Positions 22,101-32,630 of a stretch of DNA of 64,000 nt are shown in pieces. A program made the translations under genes and the position numbers. The first letter of the stretch is position 1. Each line of letters starts with the position of its first letter. Source of the DNA: Lumbricus terrestris (Eukaryota; Annelida; Clitellata; Crassiclitellata; Lumbricidae). The DNA lies in contig OX457036.1 of assembly GCA_949752735.1 (NCBI GenBank), positions 87,273,487-87,337,486 of the forward strand, read 5' to 3'. The notes under the pieces are model-generated. The model did no database searches. It worked only from the letters and a program-made list of their open reading frames with translations, and was not told the origin of the DNA.

Positions 22101-25100
22101 TCCTGTTTGTGTGTTCCCGGCAGGTGCCCGTAGGCCTGTCTTCTGTAAAGGGACGATGCTGACTGCCCCTGGTGACCGTTGATACCGCCGTTCGTTCCAG
22201 CGCAGACTCCCATGAACATTTTGTTCGATGGACTGACCCAGAGATCTGGAATGAACCCCCTCCAGCGCCGTTTGATGTCATGCTGTGATGGGGATTATGC
22301 TGACGATGATGTGGATGGGTTGGCTGAGGATGGGATTGCACATGATGGATTCCATTCGCCTTCTACCCCGTTCCGCTTTTCCTCCTCCTCCGAAAGATCC
22401 ATCCATTTCCGAGACACTTCCGCTTGTCACGAACCCAAAAGTTCCGTTAACGTACTTCTCGGAAACGCTTCCGATCGCTGCCATTTTTGTTTTCTTGCAG
22501 TGTCACATTTGCAAAGTTGATTCCATTGCTTTCCGTTACCACAAAAATGCTAAGTTGGAGTCCGAATTCATGTTTCCAGTGCATACATCACTTCACTTTA
22601 TAGCAATTTCAACATTCTGGCCGCCATTTTTTTAGCCATTTTGGTTTTCTTCCAGTGCTACATACGTGTCTTTGATTCTATTGCATGCATAGAACCCTAA
22701 CTTCTTAATTTAAATTACAAAATCGTGTTCATATCACATACAATACCCGACTTACAGCCTTTTTATGCATCTTGTTTTACCATGCAACCGCTAAAAATCA
22801 TGCTTGCTAACCACGATTTGCGTTCTCAGGGGGGTCAAATTAGTCTAGAAAAGCATGTTAGCAAATTACTACATGATTTGCTTCTAACAGTATCATTTCC
22901 AGATTTCATGCCTAGTCCAATTGGCGGCCATCTTTTTTTCCGCCAAAATTAGACCACTTGCCGTTGTTCGTTTTCTTGTAACTTGTAGTATGTTCATCAC
23001 CAGACCTAAGACACCGGAAAATCGTCATAAAACGCTTTCTTGCAGTTTTTTTGAGTCATGTCGTAGATTGACCCGACTATAAACTACGTTAGCTATCTGG
23101 TGCCACCTTTTCAGTGGAAGGATTTTATGAACCAAGTTGTAACGAACGTAACAACGAATGTTACGGCTTCTAATGTTACGTCTAGTATTTCAATACCTGC
23201 GTTTCTACCAGTTGTCAAGTGGTTTACCTTCATAACACATATGTCAGCTGCACCAACTTACACCTACAATTGGACATCCAAAAATTTTACGGTCTGGAAG
23301 TAGGCTACGCTTCATCTCTGATAGAAACTTAAAGAAGCAATTGCATCCTATGTTGTCAAAATGTCGGCGAATGCACAACTTTTTCCCTTCGAGTCAGGCC
23401 TACTACGCAGGGGGGTGGAAGCAGGCTGCTTTCAACCTTGCGTCAGAGGGTAAAGTATCCCATTAATGAAAACAGTTGAAAATAGAAGATCACCCCTGGG
23501 CATTTTCCCAATCCTCAGAGATTCTCCATAATCTCCCCCGAACTTCCCCCTGGTAAATTTATCGGTCACCCCCGTCATCTCACAGGTTAAATCTTCAATT
23601 AATTTGACTTTTACTTTAGGCCTACACTCACTTAAAATGTGTCTCTGCACTTCTATCACATTCGCAACCATCAGGGCCTACCACGGCGGGGGCAGAGGGA
23701 AAAAGCAGCCTGTTTCCGACTTGTGCCAAAGCGAAAGTTCCCCCTTAATGATATGGAATTATGGATCAGCATAGGAAATTTCCTTCTGGACATCTCCCGG
23801 CATCTTTACCCCACACTGACAAATTCCCTGGACATTCCTCCCGCCATCTCACAGGGTTGATAATTTAATATGACTTTGCTTCATATTCTTAAATTTGTCC
23901 CTGTGCCTATATGGCGTTCGCTTTCATCTACAGGGTGCGCCAAAAAAAGTAATCCCCTACGGTTTTTGCCCATATCTTGGCCAAACATACGAATTTTTAA
24001 ATGAAACTTTACAGTCTTAAAGGCAATTCATATTTACGTACAAAGGTATAAAATAAAGGTCAAATTAAAAAAATCAAACAGAACAAAAGTTATATCACTT
24101 TTAGTGAGGTCACCCACCGTTTTTTAACGATTAAAAAACGAAACGCAAAAAATGTAGGTTTTTTGCCAATATCATGGCCAAAAGGAGGAATTTCGAAAAA
24201 AATGTTGCAGGCTCAAGGACAATTCATATTTACACAAGTTGATCAGATTTCATCAAAATATTTCAAACACAACAAAAGTTATACCACTTTTAGTGAGCCA
24301 CCCACCATTTTTGGCGATTCAAAAACGAAACGCAACAAAAACTAACAAAAACACGATTTTATTAAGTCTCATCTCAAATAACTGTTGTCAAATGAACTTG
24401 GTAGTGCTTCACAACTTGTGTTCAATGTGCCCACCACCAGTGCCAAAACTTCTTTTGAGTCTCTTTGCAAAGTTCTTCATAGACCTGTTGATTAATCTGA
24501 CAGATTCCTTATTTACCAATTTTATTGTCATCTTGCTAAGTGACTTCTCAGTGACGTGCAGCTACGCTGGTACCCGGTTCCTTTTTTTAAATAGTAATAA
24601 CAATGATCATGTGGGATTATCAAAGCCTATTTGATAACAATTAGGCTATTTGAGATGTGACTTAATAAAATCGTGTTTTTGCTACTTTTTTCTGCGTTAC
24701 GTCTTTGAATCGTCAAAAAACGGTGAGTGGTCTCCCTAAAAGTGCCATAACTTTTACTCTGTTAGGAATATTTTGCTGAAATCTGGCCATCATGTGTAGG
24801 TATGAATTGTCGTTAAGAATGCAAAATTTCATTTAGAAATTCTTACTTCCGGCCAAGATATTGACCAGAATAATTAAATTGGTTTTTGTTACTTTTTTCT
24901 GCGTCGCGTTTTTTGAATCGCCAAATAACGGGGGGTGGCCTCACTAAAAGTGATACAACTTTTGCTCTGTTTGAATTTTTTTTATTTGACCATTGTACGT
25001 AAATATGAATTGCCTTTAAGACTGTAAAGTTTCATTTAAAAATTCGTACTTTTGGCCAAGCTATGGGCTGAAAACCGTAGGAGATTACTTTTTTGGGCGC

Positions 25101-28100
25101 ACCCTGTATATAAATAAAAATGTAAAACGTTAGCGTGCGTAATCAAGGATCTCGGAAAGTTCTAAACCGATTGTTTTGAAAATTTTCGCAAAACGTTCCA
25201 TTCGGCCATAAGCGGGTTTGCATAATGCATTTTGGGGAAAATCGCCATCTTTACGACTAAAAAACACAACTATGCAATCGATTCGAGCGATTTCGATTTC
25301 AATTTTCACCCAACGTTGCTTTCGAATGCGGCCGTGTTTTTATAGCGCATATTCGTGCGTCCTTTTATAGCGCATATATCTATCTAGCTGTTGGTTTGTA
25401 CAAAATTAAGGACCTCGGTAAGTTCTTCACCGATTGCTTTCAAAATTTCAAACAACGTTCCGTTCGAATTCGAACGCCGGGTTTTTATATGTTTTTGGGA
25501 AAAAAGCGCAATCTTTACACCACAACTTTGCATTCCATTCCAGCGATATCGATTTAAATTTTCACACGACGTTGCATTCCAATGCGGCCGTGTTTTTATA
25601 TCGCATATCCGCGCGTCTGTGTATAGCGCATATATGTAACTGTCGGTTTTACAAAATCAAGGATCTCGGAAAGTTTTACGGACGGACGGACAACGGACCG
25701 ACGGGGAGGGACGGAGGACAGAGGGACAAAGGATATGAAGAGTGAGGAAGGGAGGGGAGGGAGCGGGAGGAAGAGAAAAGGCAGGGAGGAAGAAAGGGGA
25801 GGGAGGGGCGAGGGGAGGGATGGAGAAAATGGGAGGCAGGTGGGAGGCAGGGGAAGGGTAGATGAGGGGAGAGTGAGGGGGAGGGCGAGAGGGAGTGGTA
25901 GGGGAGGGGAGGGCGAGAGGGAGTGGAAGTGGAGGGAAGGGACAGAGGGACAGAGGGAGGAAGGGAGGTAGGGAGGAAGGGTGGGAGAGTCTGTTCAGCC
26001 ACAGGAACGCGTGACCGGGTACAGCTAGTAACTCATAATTAATCGCACTGTTTGTTAAAATTTTGTTTGACGTAATATGAACATATTTTATCAACTGACA
26101 CTGCTTTGGTTTTATATAGGTGACAAATAAAATGAACGATATTTTAAGAATGAATTTAAGCGATATGAGGCAACGATATGACCGTAAATCAGTATTTTTG
26201 TTTACAGAAAAGGATTTTTAGTCTGTTAAAGTAGGCCTAAACATTAATCAAGCATCAAAAGCTTCGTTGCTCAACAATTGATTGTTAACAATTAGGCCTA
26301 CTTACAGCTTCTTTTGTAATCCAGATATATTGCCCTAGACATGTCCACGAATATTTCCTATCTGCATTCGCCCCAAGGCGTTTCAATAGCACAATTCCTC
26401 GGATATTTCCCTCAAAATTTAATGTAGGCCTACTTAAAAAGTAACAATTTACATCTGTCTGCAGACATCAATAGGGCTTAAATGCTTGAGGATGTAAATT
26501 TATAAGCCATTTGCTTTTGATAGTTGCATTAACAACATAACATTAATTATAGTGTGTCAACGTTCTGTCTGTTTAAAAAAGTAAAGTGCATAATTTATAT
26601 AACAACTTTGAAGATCTTAAGGAATGCTGGACGTGTGGCCTATGTGATATTTTATCGTGCAAAACGAATGAGGTTGATGAGGTTTCCCTCATTCATCACC
26701 TTTTGAGAAATTGGCTGTGGATTTGTCATCACTCGAAGCAGGACCTACTCTCCCCTCTGTAAGCTGGAAGCATTCTCCTTAGCAATGACGACAATTTCTA
26801 TGGCGCCATAACACAGCCATGCTGCTACAAGGGCGCCTTGACAAAGACAAACACACATTCTGAGACAAGCGATCGACGGACTCTATAGAGGCAGCCACAT
26901 ACAATTACTTACGTCTCCTACTCTCCCCTATCACCTTTAATATTCACCAATAACAGTACCGTAAGTTATGCACATTATAATATCATACGATAGTATCATA
27001 ATTATATTATAGTAATAAATAGTAAAATTATAATTATATAGTAGGTATTAAGATCATGGCATAATATGGCAGTTTATGTAAGACAATAATTATAATAAAT
27101 ATTCAGCAACTAAAAACTACTATCATTTTGTCAAATTTTGCAAAACAAAAATTGCACACACGGTACTATCGATTAAGTCGTAACGTATCATCAATAAATT
27201 GGGGAGACACTGTAATGCAAAGGCATAGGCATATCGCTAACGCTTTTCATTCATCACTGGGCAAATTCTCGAGACCCAGACAAAACTCAGATAGACCAGC
27301 TAAACACTAAAATCAAGTGCCTTATGAACCATGAATTTGACTAAAATTATAATACAGAAGAATGAAGGAACTTGCTTGATTGTGTAATCTGAAAGACTGA
27401 AAGACCGAAAGACCCCTCCCCACCCACCCCCCAAAAACTCGTCGGATTTGGAAAAATTGCGTGGGTCGCCTTTTTAGCTGTGGGGGGTGCTCAAGCACCC
27501 CCCAGCACCCCCTCCAGGCAACTTGTTCGCTATCTCAACAACAACCAGTTATTCCCAGACAGGCAGTCGGCCTACCGTGCTTTCCACTCCACCGAGACGG
27601 CTCTCGCAGATATTCTGTCTGACATTCTTCTTGCGATTGACTCTGGCAACTTCTCTCTTCTTTCACTCCTGGATCTGTTTGCCGCATTCGACACTGTCGA
27701 TCACACTATCCTGCTCCAGCGACTCCATCTTTCTTTTGGTTTGTCTTCCACTGCTTTACAGTGGATGACCTCCTACCTTACTGACAGACAGCAATGTGTC
27801 CGCCATGCCAGCTCCTCTTCAAAATCCACCTTCGTTACCTGTGGCGTTCCTCAAGGCTCAGTCCTGGGACCCATTCTCTTCCTCCTCTATACCGCCGATA
27901 TCTTAACTCTAATATCCAACCATGGTCTGCAGGGTCATCTCTACGCTGATGACTCGCAGATCTATGGCTTCTGTCGTCCTTGTCCAACTGAAGTCCAGAA
28001 TCTGCGATCCATCTCAACGAGCTGCATCAGTGACATCGCTGACTGGATGAAATGCAACCGACTGCAACTTAATTCATCAAAGTCGGAATTTCTCTGGTGC

Positions 28101-30564
28101 TCGTCTACGCGCAGAGTGGGAAAACTAGACCGCAGCCCATTCGTGACGATTCGTCATTGGTGGGGATGCTGTCGTGCCAAAGAGTGAGGTCCGCGATCTC
28201 GGTCTTCTACTCGACAGTAACCTGTCAATGACATCACATATCACTGCAGTTGTACGAACCAGCTTCGGAACACTGAGACAGCTGAGATCTGTGTCTCGGT
28301 CACTCACACAGGAAGTGACACGCCACCTGATACAAAGTTTAATTTTGGGCCGAATCGATTACTGCAATGTCGCCTTTGCTGGCTTGCCACAGTGCAGTAT
28401 CATTCGGCTTCAGGCGGTCATCAATGCTGCTGCTCGTCTGGTCCTGCGATTGAAAAAATTCGATCACATTTCTAGCGCGATTCGAGACCAGCTTCAGTGG
28501 CTTCGCATAGGTGACCGCATCAATTTCAAACTTTGTATCCTAATGTACAAATGCCTCAACAATTGCGCACCAGCCTACCTCGCGGACAACATCAAACCGC
28601 TAGCAGACGATCCAAGGAGGTCCCGGCTGCGATCGTCCAAGTCCGCCGACGTATTCGTTCCTGCGACGAAAACAAAAATGGGCGATCGCGCCTTTCGCGT
28701 CGCAGGCCCACGTGCCTGGAACAGTCTTCCATCAACCATCCAGGATATCAAAACTGTATCAACTTTTAAAAAACAATTGAAGCTACACTTGCTTTCGAGC
28801 TCATGACATTTACTCTGACAGTTGACATTATGCGTGTAAAGCATCCTAGAAGTAGCTTGCTACTGACGATGCTATACAAATTGTCTGAATTACATTACAT
28901 TACATTACCCCTGGTTGCGCCACTGAAAATGGCAGCCTAAAATGCCACCATTGCAGTGCGGACATTAAGAAGTGTCGAAGATGCCCTTCTCCCAAAACCC
29001 CTCCATGCTCGACCAGTGGCGTGGCCAGAAATTTATGATGGGAGTTTGGGGTTTAATGGCCTGGCCGGAGGCCCTTTCTGACACCAAGAAAACTGTATTA
29101 TAGTAAATAAAAAGAGGAATAAAGCAACGAAGGAAATAAAGTAACAAAAACAATATTGTCACTACAAGCAATTGTTTTGTTTTTCTTATTTAAGTGGACA
29201 AATAACCTTTAAAAAACTTTTTTGGCTAGTCCAATGGGGAGTTTTAGCCCCAGAAACCCCCCTTGTCTACGCCACTGTGCTCGGCACCTCGCGCCTTCAT
29301 GGCCTCAAACCCAAAACCACGTCTCCGTCTATGCACACAAGTGTCTATTTAATGCATGTAGGCCTATGTCATGTTCATCAACCTCCTATTTATTCGATCT
29401 TTCCCTCGTTCATTAATTTATTCACTCATTCACTCATTCATTAAATCGTTACATCGTTCGTTTGTCAATTCAGCCACTTATTAAAACAATCAGTCATTCA
29501 GTCATACATATTATATTATTCTTATTAAAATGTAGTTGTCTTTTTCAGTGTGCCCAGAGGGTTTTCAGCCGTCTAACGGATCAAATACATGCTATCACAC
29601 GATATTTAAAGTTGTAAACTGGACAACAGCCGGTCAGTTGTGCAATGCATTGGTCACCGGCTCCTATTTAGTCATGATTAATAGCACTGAGGAAAATATC
29701 GCCATAGCAACTTACTTGAAAGAAAGAATCACAGGTAAGATGATTCTACGGCGTAATTTCAATACAAGCTACAAATATTATTTTACACAACAATAGACTC
29801 AACCAGCCAATCAATGTATCGGCCAGTCATTCCTTTAGTTAGATATTCTCTGATTTGCTCATTCTATCCACCTATGTCTACCAGTCAATGACCCAATCTC
29901 ACGAACTGTTAGTCAGTCAGTCGGTCAGTCAGTCAGTCAGTCAGTCAGTCAGTCAGTCAGTCAGTCAGTCAGTCAGTCAGTCAGTCAGTCAGTCAGTCAG
30001 TCAGTCAGTCAGTCAGTCAGTCAGTCAGTCATTCAGTCAGTCAATCAATCAGTCAGTCGGTCAGTCAGTCAGTCAGTCAAGTAACAATCCATCTATTCAT
30101 CCAGCTAGACTGTGCGCAAGTATGCTACTAATTCAGTCGGTTTTTAATCAGAATACCTCTCAACCATTCATGAATTTGTCAATAAAACATTTAATATACA
30201 CTGCTAATTTATTTCACTGTATGCCTCATTCCCAATATTAGTAACCTTGGTGTGACTAGAACAAATTCCTTAGATGTGTGATGACTTTGTAGACAACGCA
30301 TCGAATATCTGTGTCTATGCAAGTAGTCATAAGTACTTCTGGACAAGTGGTCAACGTCAGACGGACTGCAACAGTCCATTCGAATGGAAACCGAATTTAA
30401 AAACAACATTTCCATTTACGTACACAAACTGGGCTGCCAACCAACCGGACTGTACTGGAGGACGTGATTTATGTGTCCACATCTGGCCAAACTCAGAATA
30501 CATGTGGAACGACATCGGATGCAATAAGAATATGTGCGTTCTCTGCGAGTACGGTCCATTCTGA
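16855..30564 (+). CDS. Gene 2: PAN-Ig-C-type lectin protein with a lost Ig2 exon
   Basis: Proposed join: 16855-17157, 19420-19714, 29549-29734, 30293-30564, total 1056 nt (351 aa plus stop), all phases compatible. The Ig2 exon, present in genes 1 and 3, is reduced to a 3' remnant (23080-23295) with no acceptor and a mutated donor. Since Ig2 is a 1-1 exon, its loss keeps the frame. The product would be a secreted PAN, one Ig, and a CTLD with QPD and WND motifs. The locus is enlarged by a retroposon, hAT, mariner, Helitron and LINE insertions, but none hits the four remaining exons. Expression is unproven. Confidence 0.7.
17566..18282 (+). mobile_element. RTE-derived non-autonomous retroposon (~720 bp)
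   Basis: It interrupts a sequence that is continuous in gene 1 at about 3053-3070. The flanks repeat GTCGTCATTA as a 10-bp target duplication. It begins near CCCATTCAAAGTCCGACCCA and ends in a GAA-rich tail. The last frame (about 18128-18263) encodes a LINE C-terminal tail with WTGMTLEQITRSTEDR and a stop, like RTE-type proteins. The reverse transcriptase is missing, so it looks like an internally deleted LINE or a SINE built from its two ends. Confidence 0.7.
18803..18974 (-). repeat. tRNA-derived SINE, family A (gene 2 copy)
   Basis: Colinear with the SINE at 4733-4910 at the same place in gene 1, including GGTTCGAAAC, a B-box-like motif on the minus strand. It was therefore present before the duplication of genes 1 and 2. 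Confidence 0.7.
18975..19230. repeat. (AGT)n trinucleotide repeat, gene 2
   Basis: About 250 bp of AGT repeat before the Ig1 exon, at the same place as 4914-5270 in gene 1. It ends in AGC repeats. Confidence 0.95.
19420..19714 (+). CDS. Gene 2 exon: Ig-like domain 1
   Basis: It is 295 bp, phase 0 to 1, with acceptor CTAG|ATAC and donor GCTG|GTAAAT. It keeps TTLKC, VVEWTF, the extra cysteines (NRC and LSC) and the F-strand GLYTC. It is two codons shorter at the 3' end than in genes 1 and 3. The frame is open across the exon. Confidence 0.75.
19914..21743. mobile_element. hAT-type element, host of a nested mariner MITE
   Basis: The ends are GTGGCGGCGC (near 19916) and GCGCCGCCACTG, with an 8-bp duplication CTGGTAAA at 19906-19913 and 21744-21751. 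Its own sequence is about 610 bp, rich in AGGGCA/GCCCTG, with a 17-base tandem repeat TTCTGACAGGGCAAAAG at about 20075-20170. The rest is the mariner MITE at 20225-21444. No transposase. Confidence 0.85.
20225..21444. mobile_element. Mariner-type MITE, copy 1 (nested in the hAT)
   Basis: The ends are a degenerate CAGATTGGGCCATAAAATGA and TTTATGACCCACCCTG, flanked by TA on both sides. It shares its subterminal repeats (CACTTTTAGTGAG type) and a central block with the elements at 23931-25106 and 38609-39835. Near 21115-21155 it keeps a decayed frame ending in GGGHTEH, the kind of C-terminus seen in mariner transposases. Confidence 0.75.
22231..23079. other. Foreign filler between the onecut fragment and the Ig2 remnant
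   Basis: No homology to genes 1 or 3 and no gene recognised. Similar phrases such as TTTTCTTCCAGTG and TTTTCTTGCAGTG recur, suggesting an old internal repeat. Its right border coincides with the cut inside Ig2. Confidence 0.5.
23080..23295 (+). pseudogene. Gene 2 Ig2 pseudo-exon (5' half deleted, donor lost)
   Basis: It matches residues from NYV...LVP to the end of Ig2 in genes 1 and 3. The acceptor and the first roughly 30 residues, including the LTC cysteine, are replaced by unrelated DNA. The donor GTAAGT of the other genes reads GGAAGT here (23296-23301), and a stop follows three codons later. The rest is open and conserved, which suggests recent loss. Confidence 0.85.
23931..25106. mobile_element. 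Mariner-type MITE, copy 2 (nested in the Helitron)
   Basis: The ends are CAGGGTGCGCCAAAAAAAGT and CTTTTTTGGGCGCACCCTG with TA on both sides. Inside are several inverted CACTTTTAGTGAG blocks. On the minus strand near 24418-24545 a decayed frame ends in RSFGTGGGHIEHK, like the C-terminus of a mariner transposase. Confidence 0.85.
25690..25984. repeat. ~300-bp polypurine (GGGA)n-rich tract
   Basis: An almost pure purine strand of GGGAGG and GAGGGA runs, inside the Helitron. Long purine mirror-like tracts can adopt triplex or G-quadruplex structures. The Pro/Ser-rich and Gly/Arg-rich frames here are artefacts. Confidence 0.9.
26770..27420. other. Gene 2 intron segment; nothing recognised
   Basis: Homology to gene 1 ends near 26790. 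The stretch is AT-rich with several ATTATA runs near 26960-27060. No exon or element ends could be defined. Confidence 0.5.
27421..28940. mobile_element. hAT-like MITE interrupted by a LINE
   Basis: Before the LINE lies GGGGGGTGCTCAAGCACCCC with C-rich sequence, and after it CCCCTGGTTGCGCCACTG, a typical hAT-MITE right end. The two parts together look like one small MITE into which the LINE was inserted. The left end is not defined. Confidence 0.5.
27515..28910 (+). mobile_element. CR1/Jockey-type LINE, 5'-truncated, frameshifted
   Basis: The first frame (27515 to about 28160) is the reverse transcriptase, with QSAYRAFHSTETAL, AFDTVDH, GVPQGSVLGP and the catalytic YADD near 27942. A frameshift near 28155-28170 separates it from the rest (about 28174-28806), which holds VRDLGLLLDS, LIQSLILGRIDYCN, the HWLP-like thumb region and the final FRVAGPRAWNSLP. 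The endonuclease is missing. The 3' end is a (ACATT)n tail near 28889-28908. It is inactive. Confidence 0.85.
29014..29277. mobile_element. hAT-type MITE (264 bp)
   Basis: The ends are CAGTGGCGTGGCCAG and CTACGCCACTG, and the flanks TGCTCGAC and TGCTCGGC form an 8-bp duplication with one change. Gene 1 has the empty site at about 9231-9245. No coding capacity. Confidence 0.85.
29549..29734 (+). CDS. Gene 2 exon: C-type lectin domain, first half
   Basis: It is 186 bp, phase 1-1, with acceptor TTTTTCAG|TG and donor CACAG|GTAAGA. It encodes CPEGFQPS, NTCYH and WTTAGQLCNAL. It is open throughout and closely matches gene 1. Confidence 0.9.
29907..30080. repeat. (CAGT)n microsatellite in the CTLD intron, gene 2
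   Basis: About 170 bp of CAGT repeat with a few interruptions at the 3' side. It is more than twice the length of the gene 1 array (11749-11820). Confidence 0.95.
30293..30564 (+). CDS. Gene 2 exon: C-type lectin domain, second half and stop
   Basis: The acceptor is TTTGTAG|AC and the stop is TGA at 30562-30564. It encodes KYFWTSGQRQ, the calcium/sugar motif NQPDC, then MWNDIGC and CVLCEYGPF. QPD is the motif linked with galactose-type specificity in CTLDs; WND is the second calcium-site motif. Confidence 0.9.
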
Positions 30565-30936
30565 GAATCGCTCTATTGATTAACTCAGCTATTCAATGTC
30601 CTTAGATACAACTATTTCTTCATGGGAAACTAATGATAAATTGACATTCTTAAATAACTAAAGACGAAAAAGAATCGCAAAAAGTGGACCTAGTAGTCGC
30701 AGCTCCAGTTATTGACAGTCAAGGCATGCCAAATGTCATGTAGCCTACTTAATTTCTTAACCTCTGCATAAATGGGAGACTTCCTGTAGTCACCTCGATC
30801 TCACAGCCTGATATTTTCGACCATATGATTTGATTGTTTGCAAGAGTTCGCATAAACTGACCAGTAGTTTACCTCTAAACTATAGCTGAACACGGATGTA
30901 ATCTCTTTATTGCATAAAATAGTTATCCAGACCTTA

Positions 30937-30942
30937 AATAAA
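30937..30942 (+). terminator. Polyadenylation hexamer, gene 2
   Basis: AATAAA lies about 375 bp after the stop codon, in sequence colinear with the gene 1 hexamer at 12768. Confidence 0.55.
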
Positions 30943-31016
30943 CTGCTTGATGTGAACATATCGCGTAGTTGTCATTTTATTCATTCCATTTATATTCTGA
31001 CCCTAGCTGATTTTCT

Positions 31017-32630
31017 TATCCTATGTTCTTGTCAGCAGAGCCGTTTTAACGCCGAGGCACGCGAGGCACATACCTAGGGCCCCGCGCAACAGAGGGGCCC
31101 CGCAGCGACCCAAACATACTATATCGCATAACAAATTAGCAACATGTTATGCGAACTTAGACGTATGTTAAACTTACATTTATTTTACACTGCTTAGTAC
31201 AAAGATTGCTGTGCTAGCTGTGTCAGCACCATACTAGCCTATAGCCCAGCTATTATTAACAAAACTTTGGAACAAATGACACATACATGTAGATCTACGC
31301 ACACAGAAGGCATGAATGCAAAACTCTATATTCTGAGACTGACAGATTTAGGCCGAAATTGTGTTACGTTCAGTGTTCAATATATAAGCATCTTCCTGGG
31401 GGAGATCCACCTAGAAGTACATGACTATTGACTACCCTAACATTTGATCAAATAATAATAGTTTTTAGTTGCTGTTTTCATTATTGTAACACCTGAGCTC
31501 TAATTATAGGCCTATATGCTACCGTGATATTTTTCACTATCAAGTGATCATAATGATAAAATCTTCCAATATAATATAGCCTAAGATACTATCACATTAC
31601 AATGAGTATAGTTTACTGTTAATATTTTTACGAAGACTATTTTTGTAAAACTAACACTTAGTAAAATAACATCTTGATAGTCTACTCTGGTAGGCCTATA
31701 GGCTACACTGCTACAGCCTATGGCTTCCCGATTTTGTTAGTTCTTCCTTTGTTTGTGTAACATTTGTATCAATTCTGATAGGCCTAACTGTGTCCTGGTC
31801 AGCAATGTATGACCGTTTTGAGCAACGGGAATTAGATAATTATAGTTCACGAAAGTCGGGTTTAGACTAGCCTATACACCTGTCTGCAGTTATTCATTAT
31901 AGACCTACTGCAATGGTAGTGCATGGCCCAGAAGCAGCAGAACTGAGTTGCAGAACTTGAGACGCAAATTAATTATTTAGGTAATAATAATATTATACTA
32001 ATTAAAATTTTGAACCACTCTTTTTATCAGCACTGAAATAATACAGTAATTTTGTTAAGATTGCAGCTTACAATGCTGCCATTAAATTGTGGAAACTGAT
32101 AAAAAATTTATTATAATTGTAAGAATATTTATTGAAGTCTTAGACTATTCAGGTCAGCACTGCAATAGTTGAGGAATTATGATAAAATAGCAGCTTAAAA
32201 TTCGGCCATAGCAATGTAAAAATTCAAATTTCTGGCCGGGAGGGGTACATTCTAGATGAGACCCATATAGTTACGCAGCTTAAGCTTAGAATTAGACCCA
32301 GCCTAGTGTTTGTGCCTAGGGCCCAAAATTTCTTAACACGGCCCTGCTTGTCAGATGTTCTTATCCGGTTTTCTAGTCTGATGTTCTTATCTGGTGTTCT
32401 TATAATTATGGTATTCTTCAGATGTTATTATCTGAGGCTCTTCTATCTGATGTTCCTATAATATTCTCTTTTGGTTTCTTATCTGATGTTCTTATCTGAT
32501 ATTCTTGTCTTGTTTTCTTATCTGATGCTCTTATCTGACGTTCTTATCTGATGTTCTTTTATGATGCTCTTATCTGATGTTCTTATCTGATTTCTTGTAT
32601 GCTATTCTCATCTGATGTTCTTATCTCCAC
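31017..32630. repeat. 3'-flank minisatellite of gene 2, split by a hAT
   Basis: TTCTTATCTGATG-type units occur at 31017-31035 and 32347-32630, separated by the hAT at 31036-32346. It is equivalent to 12840-12998 after gene 1. Confidence 0.85.
31036..32346. mobile_element. hAT-type element, no transposase (1.31 kb)
   Basis: It starts CAGAGCCGTTTTAACGCC and ends TTCTTAACACGGCCCTG, with subterminal TACCTAGGGCCCC and GTGCCTAGGGCCC. The 8-bp duplication CTTGTCAG is exact at 31028-31035 and 32347-32354. The same family is present at 47671-49955. No open frame of note. Confidence 0.9.

Larger units (their letters stand above)
19740..22230 (+). pseudogene. onecut: Broken onecut (CUT-domain) gene fragment split by a hAT element
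   Basis: After removal of the hAT at 19914-21743, one + frame runs to 21979 and holds a His-rich stretch followed by MEEINTKDLAQRICSELKRY (about 21850-21909). This is the start of the CUT domain of onecut/HNF6 transcription factors. The match ends after about 20 residues. On the minus strand near 22098-22003 a second His-rich run ending in HLEMEV repeats the junction in reverse, followed by LFAQR, so the fragment is also inverted and scrambled. Genes 1 and 3 have no such sequence here. It is a captured fragment and cannot make a functional factor. Confidence 0.7.
23927..26028. mobile_element. Non-autonomous Helitron with a nested mariner MITE
   Basis: It starts TC and ends GGGTACAGCTAG, placed between host A and T with no target duplication. 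The intact site is at 7672/7673 in gene 1. Without the mariner insert, the 5' end reads TCTATATAAATAAAAATG, typical of Helitrons. The body holds two imperfect ~260-bp direct repeats (about 25138-25390 and 25398-25670, each with ATCGATT-like and TCTCGGAAAG/CCTCGGTAAG motifs) and a long polypurine tract. No Rep/helicase frame. Confidence 0.8.

Noticed and set aside
21938..22219. His-rich minus-strand frame as a metal-binding protein
   Set aside because: The His run is better explained as an inverted piece of the onecut His-rich linker.
25657..26094. Pro/Ser-rich 145-codon minus-strand frame
   Set aside because: It is the complement of the polypurine tract.
29907..30080. Regular repeat resembling a CRISPR array
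   Set aside because: It is a 4-bp CAGT microsatellite without spacers, in animal DNA.
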